Assembly (NCBI RefSeq): GCF_041740695.1
Contig: NZ_JBGSLK010000113.1
Span: 1 to 64,000, forward strand
From: Haliscomenobacter sp041740695
Lineage (GTDB): Bacteria > Bacteroidota > Bacteroidia > Chitinophagales > Saprospiraceae
Length of the DNA stretch: 64,000 nt
Direction: 5' to 3'
Positions 1-9,495 of this stretch are shown in pieces. The translations under genes were made by a program, and so were the position numbers. Under the pieces are notes generated by a model, which was given only the letters and a program-made list of their open reading frames with translations, did not search any database and had not been told where the DNA came from. Every line of letters begins with the position of its first letter. The stretch's first letter is position 1.

Positions 1-308
1 CTAGTGACGGCGTCACTACGATCCACCCCGATACTATGTACCAACCAACCGTTACCGTTTCCACAAAAAAAACAGGTGCTCAGATTGTCATTACGGTAAA
101 AGACAATGGAAATGGCATCCCCGACGCCATCCGCGACAAAATCTTCCAACCCTTTTTCACCACCAAACCCACCGGGCAGGGCACGGGTTTGGGGCTGAGT
201 TTGGCCTATGATATTGTCACCAAAGGACACAGCGGCACATTGGCAGTAGAAACAGCAGAAAATGAGGGAACGACTTTTATTATTCAACTACCCAATCAAT
301 ACGCATGA
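1..308 (+). CDS. sensor histidine kinase, C-terminal fragment (cut by window edge)
   Basis: The frame is open at base 3, so only the last ~101 codons are visible. They encode the end of a HATPase_c ATP-binding domain: DNGNGIP (G1 box), FQPFFTTKP (F-box region) and GTGLGLSLAYDIV (G2 box), then a final beta strand and stop. The phospho-accepting His domain and any sensor lie upstream of the window. At base level 126-210 is nearly identical to 3829-3910 of the next kinase, which points to tandem duplication or gene conversion. Its stop overlaps an ATG at 305 (ATGA), but the next gene more likely starts at 347. The linker before QPTVTVST contains a small palindrome at 2-18. Confidence 0.85.
   Translation, partial: SDGVTTIHPDTMYQPTVTVSTKKTGAQIVITVKDNGNGIPDAIRDKIFQPFFTTKPTGQGTGLGLSLAYDIVTKGHSGTLAVETAENEGTTFIIQLPNQYA
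2..18. repeat. 8-bp palindrome inside kinase linker
   Basis: TAGTGACG at 2-9 and CGTCACTA at 11-18 are perfect inverted arms around one base. It lies in frame just upstream of the codons for QPTVTVST, the same place where the neighbouring kinase carries the palindrome at 3703-3730. Confidence 0.6.
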
Positions 309-900
309 AAATATTCCCGGTTTATTCCATCATCGTAATACATTCAATGACAAAACGAATGACAACAAAAAGCCTATTTCAGACGGCACTTTTTATTACC
401 GGACTCTTCTTTTTTTCATGCAACCAACCTAAGGAGCAGGAACACCCCACTATCATTGCCCCAAAAGTAATGGCTACCATCGGCTATACGGTACCCAATG
501 ACAGCGTAACGCCTCCCAAGGTCGTTGTGGTGGATGAGCGCAAATTAAAAAAGATAAAAACAGGCACGCCAAAAGTAGTACCTACCCATACAAACGTACA
601 CCCGGTAGGAAAACCAAAAATTGTTTTAGCAGGTACACCAAGAGTGTGCATACCCGGGCAGGACACTTTTTTAGTACCCAAAACCGTATCCGCCATTGAC
701 CGTCCTTTTACAGCGGCAATACCCGAAGTGGTCATCGCAAAAGACGCTTTGATCAAAGACCAAAACCCCGCCGGCTTTAGCTCTTTCAGCAAACTGCAGG
801 GCCTAAAACACGGCAATATAGCCTGTATGTTACAAGATAAAAACGGAAATATTTGGTTTGGTACAAATGGTGGAGGCGTATCAAAATACGATGGAAAATT

Positions 901-2351
901 CTTTACGCATTTTACCGAAAAAGAAGGACTCTCCAATAATATTGTTCAAAGTATTTTGGAAGACAAAAGTGGAAATATTTGGTTCGGTACTTATGGTGGA
1001 GGCGTATCCCGACTCAGTCGGGATGGAATGTTCTTTACGCATTTTACTGAAAAAGAAGGACTTTCGAATAACATTGTTCAAAGCATTTTGGAAGACAAAA
1101 GCGGAAATATTTGGTTCGGCACTTATGGTGGAGGCGTATCCCGACTCAGTCGGGATGGAAAATCCTTTACGCATTTTACCGAAAAAGAAGGACTCTCCAA
1201 TAATAATGTTTTAAGTATCCTGGAAGACAAAAGCGGAAATATTTGGTTCGGTACAGAGTATGGAGGGGTATCACGACTTAATCGGGTCGGAACTTCCTTT
1301 ACGCATTTTACCGAAAAAGAAGGACTCTCGAATACTATTGTTCAACGTATTTTGGAAGACAAAAATGGAAATATTTGGTTCGGTACAGCGGGTGGAGGCG
1401 TATCCCGACTCAGTCGGGATGGCACTTCCTTTACGCATTTTACCGAAAAAGAAGGCCTCTCCGACAATGATGTTGTGAGTATTCTGGAAGATAAAAGCGG
1501 AAATATTTGGTTCGGTACTTTTGGTGGAGGTATATCCCGACTCAATCGGGAGGGGAAGTCTTTTACGCATTTACCGAAAAAGAAGGCCTTTCTAATAATA
1601 ATGTTTTGAGTATTCTGGAAGACAAAAGCGGAAACCTTTGGTTCGGTACGGATAATGGAGGCGTATCCCGAATTAATCAGGAGGGAGTTTCCTTTACGCA
1701 TTTTACCGAAAAAGAAGGGCTCTCTTATAATGATGTTATGAGTATCCTGAAAGATAAAAGCGGAAATATTTGGTTCGGTACAGCGGGTGGAGGCGTATCC
1801 CGACTCAGTCGGGATGGAAAATTCTTTACGCATTTTACCGAAAAAGAAGGACTCTCTTATAATGATGTTAGAAGTATCTTAGAAGATAAAAACGGAAATA
1901 TTTGGTTCGGTACTAATGGTAGAGGCGTATCCCGACTCAGTCGGGATGGAAAGTCCTTTACGCATTTTACCGAAAAAGAAGGACTCTCCAATAATGCTGT
2001 TATGAGTATCCTGGAAGACAAAAGCGGAAATATTTGGTTCGGTACGTATGGTGGAGGCGTATCCCGACTCAGTCGGGCCGGAACGTCCTTTACGCATTTC
2101 ACCGAAAAAGAAGGACTCTCCAATAATTTTGTATGGAGTATTCTGGAAGACAAAAGCGGTAATATTTGGGTCGCTACAGCGGGCGGAGGTGTATCCCGAC
2201 TCAGTCGGGATGGAACGTCCTTTACGCATTTTACCGAAAAAGAAGGACTCTCCAATGATTTTGTTTTCAGTATCATGGAAGACAAAAGCGGTAATATTTG
2301 GATCGGTACCCGTTTTGGGTTAAATATGTTGAGTCAGCGTAAGTTGGCTGA
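901..2351 (+). repeat. eleven tandem 132-bp propeller repeats
   Basis: The marker CTTTACGCATTTTACCG recurs at 901, 1033, 1165, 1297, 1429, 1561, 1692, 1824, 1956, 2088 and 2220, that is every 132 bp (44 codons) with one 131-bp spacing at the frameshift. Units are close to identical in DNA, differing mainly at the codons after GLS and around WFGT. A more divergent unit precedes them (about 775-900). Such similarity suggests expansion by recombination. Confidence 0.9.
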
Positions 2352-3702
2352 ATATACCCAAAAAATCAAGTCCGGTCAGCTAAAAGCCGGTGATGCTTTT
2401 TTTTAAAACTACACGTATGAAGATGGCTTTTTGGGCATAGGTTGCAATTCAAATGCGCTGTGTGAAGCCGAAGACGGAACCATCTGGATCGGGGCAAACG
2501 ATCGCTTAACCGCTTATCATCCGCCAACAGGCAAAGAAATTGCCTCCGTTGCGCCAAACATTCAATTAACCGGTATTGCCTTGTTCAATGAAAACATTGC
2601 TTGGGCTAGTCTAGCATCATCGGTACTTCAATCAGCTTCTGCAAAAGAGAAAGGAAGCCAAAACATTTTCTTTGTAAAAGACACCACCCTTACCTTAGGC
2701 AATGGCGTAAAGGTGGGCAATTTTAAGTTTGATGGTTTATCACCCTGGTATAATTTGCCCGAACATTTAAGTCTGGCTTACAACAACAATTACGTAACCT
2801 TTCATTTTATCGGTATTACAATGGCTCAACCCAAAAAAGTTAAATACCAATACAAATTGGAAGGCATGGACCAAAACTGGAGTGCGCTCACCGACCGCAA
2901 CGAAGCGCCTTACGGTAACTTGCCACAGGGCAACTACATTTTTAAGGTGAAGGCCATGAATAGCGAAGGAGTTTGGAGTGATGAATCTACTTACACATTT
3001 TCAATTCGTCCACCCTGGTGGCAAACCTGGTGGGCATATTGCCTGTATGCCCTACTCATTGGCGGCAGCATTGGGTGGTATGTACAATCCCGTAGCAAAG
3101 CCTTGCGCAGAGAAAAATCAATTTTGGAAAAAAACGTAGCCCTTCGGACAGTGCAATTAGAGCAGAAATCAACGGAATTAGAGAAGTCATTAGAAAACCT
3201 CCAATCCACCCAAGCACAACTCATCCAATCCGAAAAACTCGCCTCGCTGGGTGAATTGACCGCAGGCATCGCCCACGAGATTCAAAACCCCTTGAACTTC
3301 GTCAACAACTTTGCTGAAGTGAGCGCCGAAATGCTAGGCGAGATGAAAGGGGAAATAAAAGCTGGCAATACTTCAGAAGTCATCGCAATAGCCGACGATC
3401 TGGAGCAAAACCTCAATAAAATCAACCACCACGGCCAACGCGCTTCCTCCATCGTCAAAGGTATGCTGGAGCACTCGCGAGCCAGTACGGGTGTAAAGGA
3501 GCCCACAGACCTGAATGCACTGGCTGATGAGTACCTGCGCCTGGCGTATCATGGCCTACGTGCCAAGGACAGCAGTTTCAACGCGATGATGGAAACGCAT
3601 TTTGATCCCGATTTGCCCCTCGTTTCCGTCATTCCGCAAGACATTGGGCGGGTGCTTTTGAACCTTATCAATAACGCCTTTTACGCCGTGCAGCGGCGTA
3701 CG

Positions 3703-3730
3703 GTAGAGACGTTGCATGCAACGTCTCTAC
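3703..3730. repeat. perfect 28-bp palindrome within kinase ATPase domain
   Basis: GTAGAGACGTTGCA at 3703-3716 is followed directly by its exact reverse complement to 3730. It is translated in frame as part of the linker RRTVETLHATSLQHQ between the N-box helix (LINNAFYAVQ) and the strand QPTVTIST, so it adds residues without disrupting the domain. Confidence 0.85.
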
Positions 3731-4032
3731 AACATCAACCAACCGTCACCATTTCCACCCAAAAAACCGACAATCATATTATCCTCAAAGTACAGGACAA
3801 CGGCCCCGGCATCCCCGAATCCATCCGCGACAAAATCTTCCAACCTTTTTTCACCACCAAACCCACCGGTCAAGGCACGGGTTTGGGGCTGAGTTTGGCC
3901 TATGACATTGTAAAAAAAGGGCATGGGGGAAACTTGAACGTAGAATCAGTTGAAGGGGAAGGAACCAAATTCATCTTAACGCTTCCCACTCTACCCTAAA
4001 ATGTTTATTTTGACCACAAAAAACACTCACAC

Positions 4033-5058
4033 ATGCGTGCATTGTATTTCATTTTCATCTTTGGTCTAATGAGCTCAATCAGCCTTGCCCAAACTACCGA
4101 CCTTTCCGACCGGGTCAAAGCCCTCGAAGACCGCCTGCAATTTTTGGAGCAAGGTTTATCCAAACAGGTTGACGACCTGATGTGGCACCAAAAACTGGGC
4201 GACATAGCCACCATCGACAAAGTGCGTTACACCAGCAAACCACCCCATGTGATCAGCAACCCTACCGGGCAAGGGGCTAAAAATCCCCTGGTGATCCAGG
4301 CTTACACTTTCATCCCAAAAAAATTCCCTGCTTCAACCAAATTACCTCTGATGGTGCTGGTACATGGTGGAGTACATGGCGACTTCAACACCTTCAATGC
4401 CCACATCGTAGCTGAACTAGTTGATCAGGGTTACATCGTGATTGCGCCAGAATACCGTGGCAGCACTGGTTATGGCGCAGGTTTTTACCGCCAAATCGAC
4501 TATGGCGATTACGAGAACGACGACGTATTGGCTGGCAAACAATGGGCGGTAGAAAACCTGCCCCAAGTCGACCCCTCCCGGGTAGGCATCATGGGTTGGA
4601 GCCATGGCGGCATGATCACCTTGATGAACATTTTTGAGCATCCCGAAGAGTACAAAGTAGCTTATGCCGGAGTGCCCGTCAGCGACCTGATTGCCCGGAT
4701 GGGCTACAAATCACAAGCTTATCGCAATGAATTTGCGGCCCCCTACCACATCGGCAAAGATGCCAACGACAATGTAGCCGAATACCGCCGCCGTTCTCCG
4801 GTCTGGAATGCGCAAAAGCTCAAAACTCCCCTCCTGATCCACACCAATACCAACGACGAGGACGTCAATTCCCTGGAAGTAGAAGCGTTGATCAATGCCT
4901 TAAAAGCCAACGGCAAAAAATTTGACTACAAAATTTATCAGGATGCTCCGGGTGGGCACATCTTTAACCGCATTGACACCAAGTTGGCCAAGGAATCCCG
5001 CGTAGAAATTTACCGGTTTTTGGCCCCTTACCTGAGTCCAGCCAATGCCCCCAAATAG
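4033..5058 (+). CDS. secreted prolyl-oligopeptidase-like alpha/beta hydrolase
   Basis: This 341-residue protein has a clear signal peptide (MRALYFIFIFGLMSSISLAQ), a short heptad-like region (about residues 25-48) and an S9-type alpha/beta hydrolase domain. The nucleophile elbow is GWSHGG (Ser190). The acid is probably Asp275 or Asp277 in NTNDEDV, and the histidine is His309 in PGGHIF. The HGG motif near residue 111 fits the oxyanion hole, and no N-terminal propeller is present, so it resembles a stand-alone dipeptidyl-peptidase or acyl-aminoacyl peptidase catalytic domain. It probably acts in the periplasm on small peptides or esters. It starts 33 bp after the kinase stop and ends 3 bp before the next gene, so the two are likely co-transcribed. 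Confidence 0.8.
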   Translation: MRALYFIFIFGLMSSISLAQTTDLSDRVKALEDRLQFLEQGLSKQVDDLMWHQKLGDIATIDKVRYTSKPPHVISNPTGQGAKNPLVIQAYTFIPKKFPASTKLPLMVLVHGGVHGDFNTFNAHIVAELVDQGYIVIAPEYRGSTGYGAGFYRQIDYGDYENDDVLAGKQWAVENLPQVDPSRVGIMGWSHGGMITLMNIFEHPEEYKVAYAGVPVSDLIARMGYKSQAYRNEFAAPYHIGKDANDNVAEYRRRSPVWNAQKLKTPLLIHTNTNDEDVNSLEVEALINALKANGKKFDYKIYQDAPGGHIFNRIDTKLAKESRVEIYRFLAPYLSPANAPK

Positions 5059-5061
5059 CCG

Positions 5062-6147
5062 ATGAGTACCAAACGCAAAATATTGATCGTGGATGATGAA
5101 GCAGACATTCAGCTGCTCATCCGCAACAAATTCCGGCGGGAAATTCGGGACAACTTGTACGAGTTTGTTTACGCCAAAAACGGCATTGAAGCCCTAGCCA
5201 AACTCCAGGAACACCCCGACCTCGACATGGTGTTCAGCGACATCAACATGCCAGAAATGGACGGTCTTACCCTGCTCCGAGAAATCAATAGTGTCAATCC
5301 CCTTTTACGCACCGTCATGATTTCGGCCTACAGCGACATGGCCAACATCCGACAGGCCATGAACCGTGGGGCTTTTGATTTCATTGGCAAACCCATTGAT
5401 TTTGAAGACTTTCAAAACACTCTGGCAAAAACCCTACAATTTGTCGAGCACTTCAAAACCTCTTACCAGGCCATCGAGGAAAACAGCATCCTGAGCCTGC
5501 GCACCAAAGAACTCGCCAAAAAAAATCAGGAAATCGAACTCCTGCTTAAAGAAATCCACCACCGAGTCAAAAACAACTTACAAACCATCTCCAGCCTGCT
5601 CAACTTACAATCGGCCACCATCAGTGACCCCACAGCCCTCAAGGCCGTACAGGAAAGCCAGAACCGGGTGCGCTCCATGTCGCTCATCCACCAAAAATTG
5701 TACCAGGACAAAAACCTGGCTAGGGTGGAAATGAAAGACTACCTGGAAACCTTGGCCCAAACCTTGCTCGACACCTATGGAAACATGGAGGGGCGGGTAA
5801 AGCTCCATTTCCCCATGCAGGCCATCGAATTGGATGTGGATACAGCCATCCCCCTGGGCTTGATCGCCAATGAATTGATCACCAATTCCCTGAAATACGC
5901 CTTCCCGGAGGATCGCCGGGGAAAGATTGAGGTGAGCTTAAGTTCGGAGGATGGTCAACAGTACTGCCTGCGCATCGCCGACGATGGGCTCGGTATTCAG
6001 GCTCAGCCCAATGCCTCCGCTAAAACTGGAACTGGTTTTGGCAGCCGTTTGGTGCATTTATTGGCCATCCAACTCAATGGTTGGGTGGAAATACACACCG
6101 ATGCAGGGGTGACATCCCTGATCAAATTCCAGCCCTTAAATGTGTAA
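5062..6147 (+). CDS. response regulator / HisKA_2 histidine kinase hybrid
   Basis: The 361-residue cytoplasmic protein has an N-terminal receiver domain (ILIVDDEAD, phospho-acceptor Asp60 in VFSDINMPEMDG, Lys110 in GKPID). A short coiled coil around 140-165 follows, then a HisKA_2 dimerisation domain with KEIHHRVKNNLQ (His166/167) and a HATPase_c domain (NELITNSLKYAF, DDGLGIQ, GTGFGSRLV). Receiver-first hybrids of this type are fed by other kinases and pass phosphate on, so it may work with the tandem sensor kinases upstream. The ATG follows the hydrolase stop by 3 bp. There is no output DNA-binding domain. Confidence 0.85.
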   Translation: MSTKRKILIVDDEADIQLLIRNKFRREIRDNLYEFVYAKNGIEALAKLQEHPDLDMVFSDINMPEMDGLTLLREINSVNPLLRTVMISAYSDMANIRQAMNRGAFDFIGKPIDFEDFQNTLAKTLQFVEHFKTSYQAIEENSILSLRTKELAKKNQEIELLLKEIHHRVKNNLQTISSLLNLQSATISDPTALKAVQESQNRVRSMSLIHQKLYQDKNLARVEMKDYLETLAQTLLDTYGNMEGRVKLHFPMQAIELDVDTAIPLGLIANELITNSLKYAFPEDRRGKIEVSLSSEDGQQYCLRIADDGLGIQAQPNASAKTGTGFGSRLVHLLAIQLNGWVEIHTDAGVTSLIKFQPLNV

Positions 6148-6153
6148 ACTTCA

Positions 6154-7095
6154 TCACAATTTGGCCTTCACCTGCTGATTAAACCACTTGGTTTTCACCG
6201 CAAACATTGTTCCATGCCGCACCCCGGCTGGAAAGCTCACCTGATCCGAAATATCCGTCCAGATTTTTAAATCGCTGGAGCTGACGGCGCCGTACTTGTG
6301 CTCGGTGTACTTGTCAAAATACACGATCCAGTTTTTGTTGATGTTCAACACGGTGGGGCCTTCTGCCCAGTATTTCCCCGTAATGGGTTCGGAAGCTTTG
6401 CTGTAGCTGCTCAACAATTGGGTACTGCGGGCAATCCGCAAATTTTTTTGGGGCGGATTGCGGGTTTCATCCTTCAAAAACAGGATGTATTCCTTACCAA
6501 TCTTTTGGATGGTGCCATCAATGACATTGAAATTCTGGTCGTAAAACAATTGGGTGGGTGTAAAAGTCTTAAAATCTTTGGTCGTGGTGTAATACATGCG
6601 GTGGTTATAGCCAGTATCGCCTGCTTCCGCTCCGGCACTAAAACGCCCGGGGATGGTGCTTGCCCAATAAATGATGTATTGCTTGCTGGCCTTATCGTAG
6701 AACAGTTCCGGGGCCCAGGTATTTTTGGTGGTAGGTTCGTGGTCCATCACCTTGAGGTACTGCTGCTCTGACCAGTTGATCAAATCTCTTGATGAAGCGT
6801 AACCAATGCCCCGCTCCGTCCAGCCACTCGTCCAGACCATGTGAAACAAGCCATCTGGCCCCTGGATGATACAAGGGTCACGCATCAATTTGGAGATGCC
6901 TACGACAGGTTTTAAAAAGGATTGGTCGTTCTTGAGGGATTCCCATTTCAGGCCATTGGCGCTCCAGGCCAGGTGGAGGCCGTCTTCACCGTTGCCTTTA
7001 AAATAGGAGAAGAGGTAGGTGGTTTTGTTGGATTGGGCGCTGAGGTGGCAGCAACACCATCCGAGCAATAAGAGCAGAGTGAATCGTTTTATCAT
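6154..7095 (-). CDS. secreted GH43-like five-bladed propeller glycosidase
   Basis: This is a 313-residue exported protein with signal peptide MIKRFTLLLLLGWCCCHLSAQ. The body shows motifs typical of the family 43/62/117 five-bladed propellers: LHLAWSANGLKWE, then RDPCIIQGPDGLFHMVWTSGW, WAPELFYD with YIIYWAST, and FNVIDGTIQK. In this fold the RDP Asp and WAPE Glu are typical acid/base positions, so arabinan/xylan side-chain hydrolysis is plausible, though substrate is unknown. It converges on the upstream kinase with a 6-bp gap. Polysaccharide-related genes lie further upstream on the same strand. Confidence 0.75.
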   Translation of the reverse strand: MIKRFTLLLLLGWCCCHLSAQSNKTTYLFSYFKGNGEDGLHLAWSANGLKWESLKNDQSFLKPVVGISKLMRDPCIIQGPDGLFHMVWTSGWTERGIGYASSRDLINWSEQQYLKVMDHEPTTKNTWAPELFYDKASKQYIIYWASTIPGRFSAGAEAGDTGYNHRMYYTTTKDFKTFTPTQLFYDQNFNVIDGTIQKIGKEYILFLKDETRNPPQKNLRIARSTQLLSSYSKASEPITGKYWAEGPTVLNINKNWIVYFDKYTEHKYGAVSSSDLKIWTDISDQVSFPAGVRHGTMFAVKTKWFNQQVKAKL

Positions 7096-7279
7096 GGTCA
7101 GTTATTTGGCTTTGAGAAAAGAGCGTTGTCTTGAGTTTTAAAAACCAAAGCGGCATTTTTTTTATCACAAAGGAACAAAACAAGGACTCAAAGGACACAA
7201 AGTTAGACGTTGACGGTCTTTGTGTTGACCTCAAGCAACGTTATCCTTCAAGCAATCTTTAGAAATTTTTAAATCGAGT

Positions 7280-7549
7280 CTAGTGCCAGGGGCCTTTGTG
7301 TGTGAGCATACTGATCAACAGGATTGATGTAAAGAGCAAAACGCCTACTGCAGGCACACCCACCAGCCACAAGGCCAGATTAAAACGATAAAAGCTCAGG
7401 ACTAAAGCCGCCGCCATAAGTCCAAGTAAGCCTGTGAACCTTCTGCGGTAGATGTGTTTTTTGTTGGAACTTACCATAAAAGCTTCGTAACCCAGAATCA
7501 GGAGAATAATGACATCAATGCAGAGGAAGAGGGCGAATAAGATCTTCAT
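7280..7549 (-). CDS. small three-TM membrane protein of unknown function
   Basis: An 89-residue protein with an N-terminal membrane helix (ILFALFLCIDVIILLILGYEA), a basic loop (KKHIYRRR) and two more helices (FTGLLGLMAAALVLSFYRF and LWLVGVPAVGVLLFTSILLI), ending in a short polar tail. No catalytic motif is visible. The same direction as its neighbours allows co-transcription, but about 80 bp separate it from the gene upstream. I do not recognise the family. Confidence 0.6.
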   Translation of the reverse strand: MKILFALFLCIDVIILLILGYEAFMVSSNKKHIYRRRFTGLLGLMAAALVLSFYRFNLALWLVGVPAVGVLLFTSILLISMLTHKGPWH

Positions 7550-7632
7550 GGTGTAGGTATTCAGGTGTTAAAGATAAAAAGAGCCAGAGCTGATGTCTTG
7601 CTTGAGGTGTTGAAGGGTGAGTATAAACTCTG

Positions 7633-8061
7633 TTAACTCGGTACTGAACTCGGCACACGAATGATGTTATCCAACACCAAACTATCTACCACCTCGACTT
7701 GCGCAGTTTCCTCATTTTTTTTAGGCCAAAGATGAAACCCACCCCTCATACTTGGCGTGATTTCCCAATTGCCCCAAATGCCATTTTCGTCCACATTACC
7801 GTCGTAAAAAACGGTATGGGTCGCGTAGTATTTGGTCATTTTGCACCAAAGGCTCTTGGTGTCGTAGATGCCTTTCCAGACAAATGGCCCTATGTTGTCG
7901 CTTCCACCACCGCTGACTTCATTGTTGGCAAAATTGAGCGAAAAATGCATCTTGAACTGCTCCGCTCCAGGGCCCTGAGCATGAGTATAAAAACCTTCCC
8001 ATTCCCCGCTGGGAAAGAGGGGATGGGTTTCGGAACTATTGTTTAAATCCAAAGGATCCAT
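7633..8061 (-). CDS. conserved hypothetical protein, 142 aa
   Basis: Predicted soluble, no signal peptide. The sequence is rich in Trp, Gly and Tyr strands (GEWEGFYTH, WKGIYD, GIWGNWEI, GGFHLWP), suggesting a small all-beta, lipocalin-like fold. That is inferred from the pattern only. It begins 7 bp after the stop of the Gfo/Idh/MocA gene, so it is very likely in the same transcript and may relate to the same metabolite. Function unknown. Confidence 0.6.
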   Translation of the reverse strand: MDPLDLNNSSETHPLFPSGEWEGFYTHAQGPGAEQFKMHFSLNFANNEVSGGGSDNIGPFVWKGIYDTKSLWCKMTKYYATHTVFYDGNVDENGIWGNWEITPSMRGGFHLWPKKNEETAQVEVVDSLVLDNIIRVPSSVPS

Positions 8062-8068
8062 GTTTAGT

Positions 8069-9463
8069 CTATTTATTTCTACTCAACTCAAATGCTTTGG
8101 TCGTAACGTAGTACTTTGCCAACATATTGGGCACTTCCCACTCGGGCAATTTGCCTTGAGTCAAATATTGCAAATATTTTTCGGTTACCTGGGCAAAATG
8201 CGCCTCGTGGCCTACACTGTAAGATTCAGGAATGATGATTTTCCAGCCTTTTCCGCTGGCTTCGTAGCCCAGACCTTTGTACTTACCGTTGTTCAGGGTA
8301 TTGATAGCGGTTTTTAAAGCAGCTTCTGCAGTGGCGCGATCTACATTGGGTAGAGGCTCTACATACAGCATGGGTTTGTACTTCTCCGCTGCACCCTGAC
8401 GAATAACCAAATTGGCTTTGGTGCCCCGCATGATTGAAAAGTGGGTATCCCCGGCGCCTTCGGGCGCCTGGAAGTTCCAAATCACTGATACTTTGGCGTG
8501 GACACCTTTTACACTAAAATGGGTTTCGCCATTGGCAAACACTTTTACCGTTGAGTCCTTGGTCAGGTCTTTTTTCAAAAAACCGGGGAAGCCGGGCAGG
8601 GCGGTTACCTGTTTGAATTGCTCACTCGTCAGTTCCGTGGCACTCCGTTTGGCGGCCTGCAACTGAATGTCTTTGGTATAACTGACGCTTTGATCGGGAA
8701 AACATTCCCAGAGCACCAAATCCACCAAATGGGTTGATACATCTACGACCCCTTCACCTTGCTGCTCCACATCAAAAAACCAGGCTGGGCGGATCAGTGG
8801 TGCACCCGATACAAATTTGAAAAAGTGGTGTACACTTTCTTTGGTGATCGCGGGGTTCTCAGGCGTACCTTTTTCCAGGGTGCCAAACAGAGCTGGCGTT
8901 TGGGAGAGTTCCCGTTGCAGGATGGTGCTGATTTCGTAGCGCTCGGTCATGATGTCGTACAGCAGCACGCCTTTTTTTTCTGCCAAGGGAAAAAGCTCTT
9001 GTAAACGCTGAAAATCGGCGGGTTTGATGGCCATCGGTTTATCGGCCAGTACGTTTAGTCCGGCGTCGATGCAGGATTGGATATAATGGGTTTTCTGGGC
9101 ATTATTGCCGGAGATCACCACTACATTTCCAGGCTTTTCACTCAACATTTTAGCCAAATAATCTGGGCCAGTGTACACTTTGGAATTCCAATGGGCGGGG
9201 TCTTCCGGGCGTTTGTTGTAGCTGTCGATGCGGGCCAGATGGGCTTTCAACTCGGGTCCATCTGGTGCGTACACATACACTGTTGAATCAACCTGGGTGT
9301 AATTGTTTTTTTGCACCAAAGCCGCATGAAAATGCCCCGGATCGAGGGTCATTAGTTTGATTTCGTTGGCTGCACCGCTGAGTTTCATGCTGTTTTCTTG
9401 CGTTTTTGGATTAGAACAGGCGGCAAGGCCAACGAGGAGGAGGAAAAGGAATGACTTATTCAT
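8069..9463 (-). CDS. Gfo/Idh/MocA-family oxidoreductase lipoprotein
   Basis: 464 residues, starting with a lipoprotein signal (MNKSFLFLLLVGLAACSN). The NAD(P)-binding half carries VVVISGNN and the family's Lys motif as DKPMAIKP in place of the usual EKP. The C-terminal half (from about 300) matches the 'putative oxidoreductase C-terminal' type found in Bacteroidota. Such exported sugar oxidoreductases are thought to oxidise or dehydrate unusual sugars; the substrate is unknown. It lies between the 142-aa gene (7-bp gap) and a second Gfo/Idh/MocA gene 122 bp upstream, separated by the long hairpin at 9496-9578. Confidence 0.8.
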   Translation of the reverse strand: MNKSFLFLLLVGLAACSNPKTQENSMKLSGAANEIKLMTLDPGHFHAALVQKNNYTQVDSTVYVYAPDGPELKAHLARIDSYNKRPEDPAHWNSKVYTGPDYLAKMLSEKPGNVVVISGNNAQKTHYIQSCIDAGLNVLADKPMAIKPADFQRLQELFPLAEKKGVLLYDIMTERYEISTILQRELSQTPALFGTLEKGTPENPAITKESVHHFFKFVSGAPLIRPAWFFDVEQQGEGVVDVSTHLVDLVLWECFPDQSVSYTKDIQLQAAKRSATELTSEQFKQVTALPGFPGFLKKDLTKDSTVKVFANGETHFSVKGVHAKVSVIWNFQAPEGAGDTHFSIMRGTKANLVIRQGAAEKYKPMLYVEPLPNVDRATAEAALKTAINTLNNGKYKGLGYEASGKGWKIIIPESYSVGHEAHFAQVTEKYLQYLTQGKLPEWEVPNMLAKYYVTTKAFELSRNK

Positions 9464-9495
9464 TTTTTTTCAATTATCTAATTTTTTAAAAGATT

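Larger units (their letters stand above)
347..3999 (+). pseudogene. reg_prop two-component sensor histidine kinase, broken by a frameshift and a stop
   Basis: Read as one gene it encodes a lipoprotein-type signal (hydrophobic stretch ending LFFFSC), about 12-13 two-component propeller blades (FTHFTEKEGLS...ILEDKSGNIWFGT), a Y_Y_Y domain (about 2785-3005), one membrane segment (WWQTWWAYCLYALLIGG, near 3020-3080), a coiled coil, a HisKA domain with LTAGIAHEIQNP (His codon 3274-3276) and a complete HATPase_c. This is the classic one-protein surface sensor/kinase of Bacteroidota. Two lesions break it. In the repeat beginning at 1561 the T4 found in all sister repeats is T3 (1570-1572), shifting the frame. 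At 2404-2406 a TAA stands where AAA would give ...AFFKNYTYEDG; the same frame then continues unbroken to 3999. The ATG at 347 was chosen because it fits the signal peptide; 305 and 359 are alternatives. The 3' piece could still be translated alone as a soluble-sensor-less kinase. Sequencing error at homopolymers is an alternative explanation. Confidence 0.8.

Noticed and set aside
484..2285. Several open frames on the opposite strand and in other frames across the repeat region
   Set aside because: They arise from translating the 132-bp repeat in wrong frames; they repeat with the same period and have no independent features.
901..2351. Regular repeats as a possible CRISPR array
   Set aside because: Units are 132 bp, fully coding and without unique spacers; they are propeller blades.
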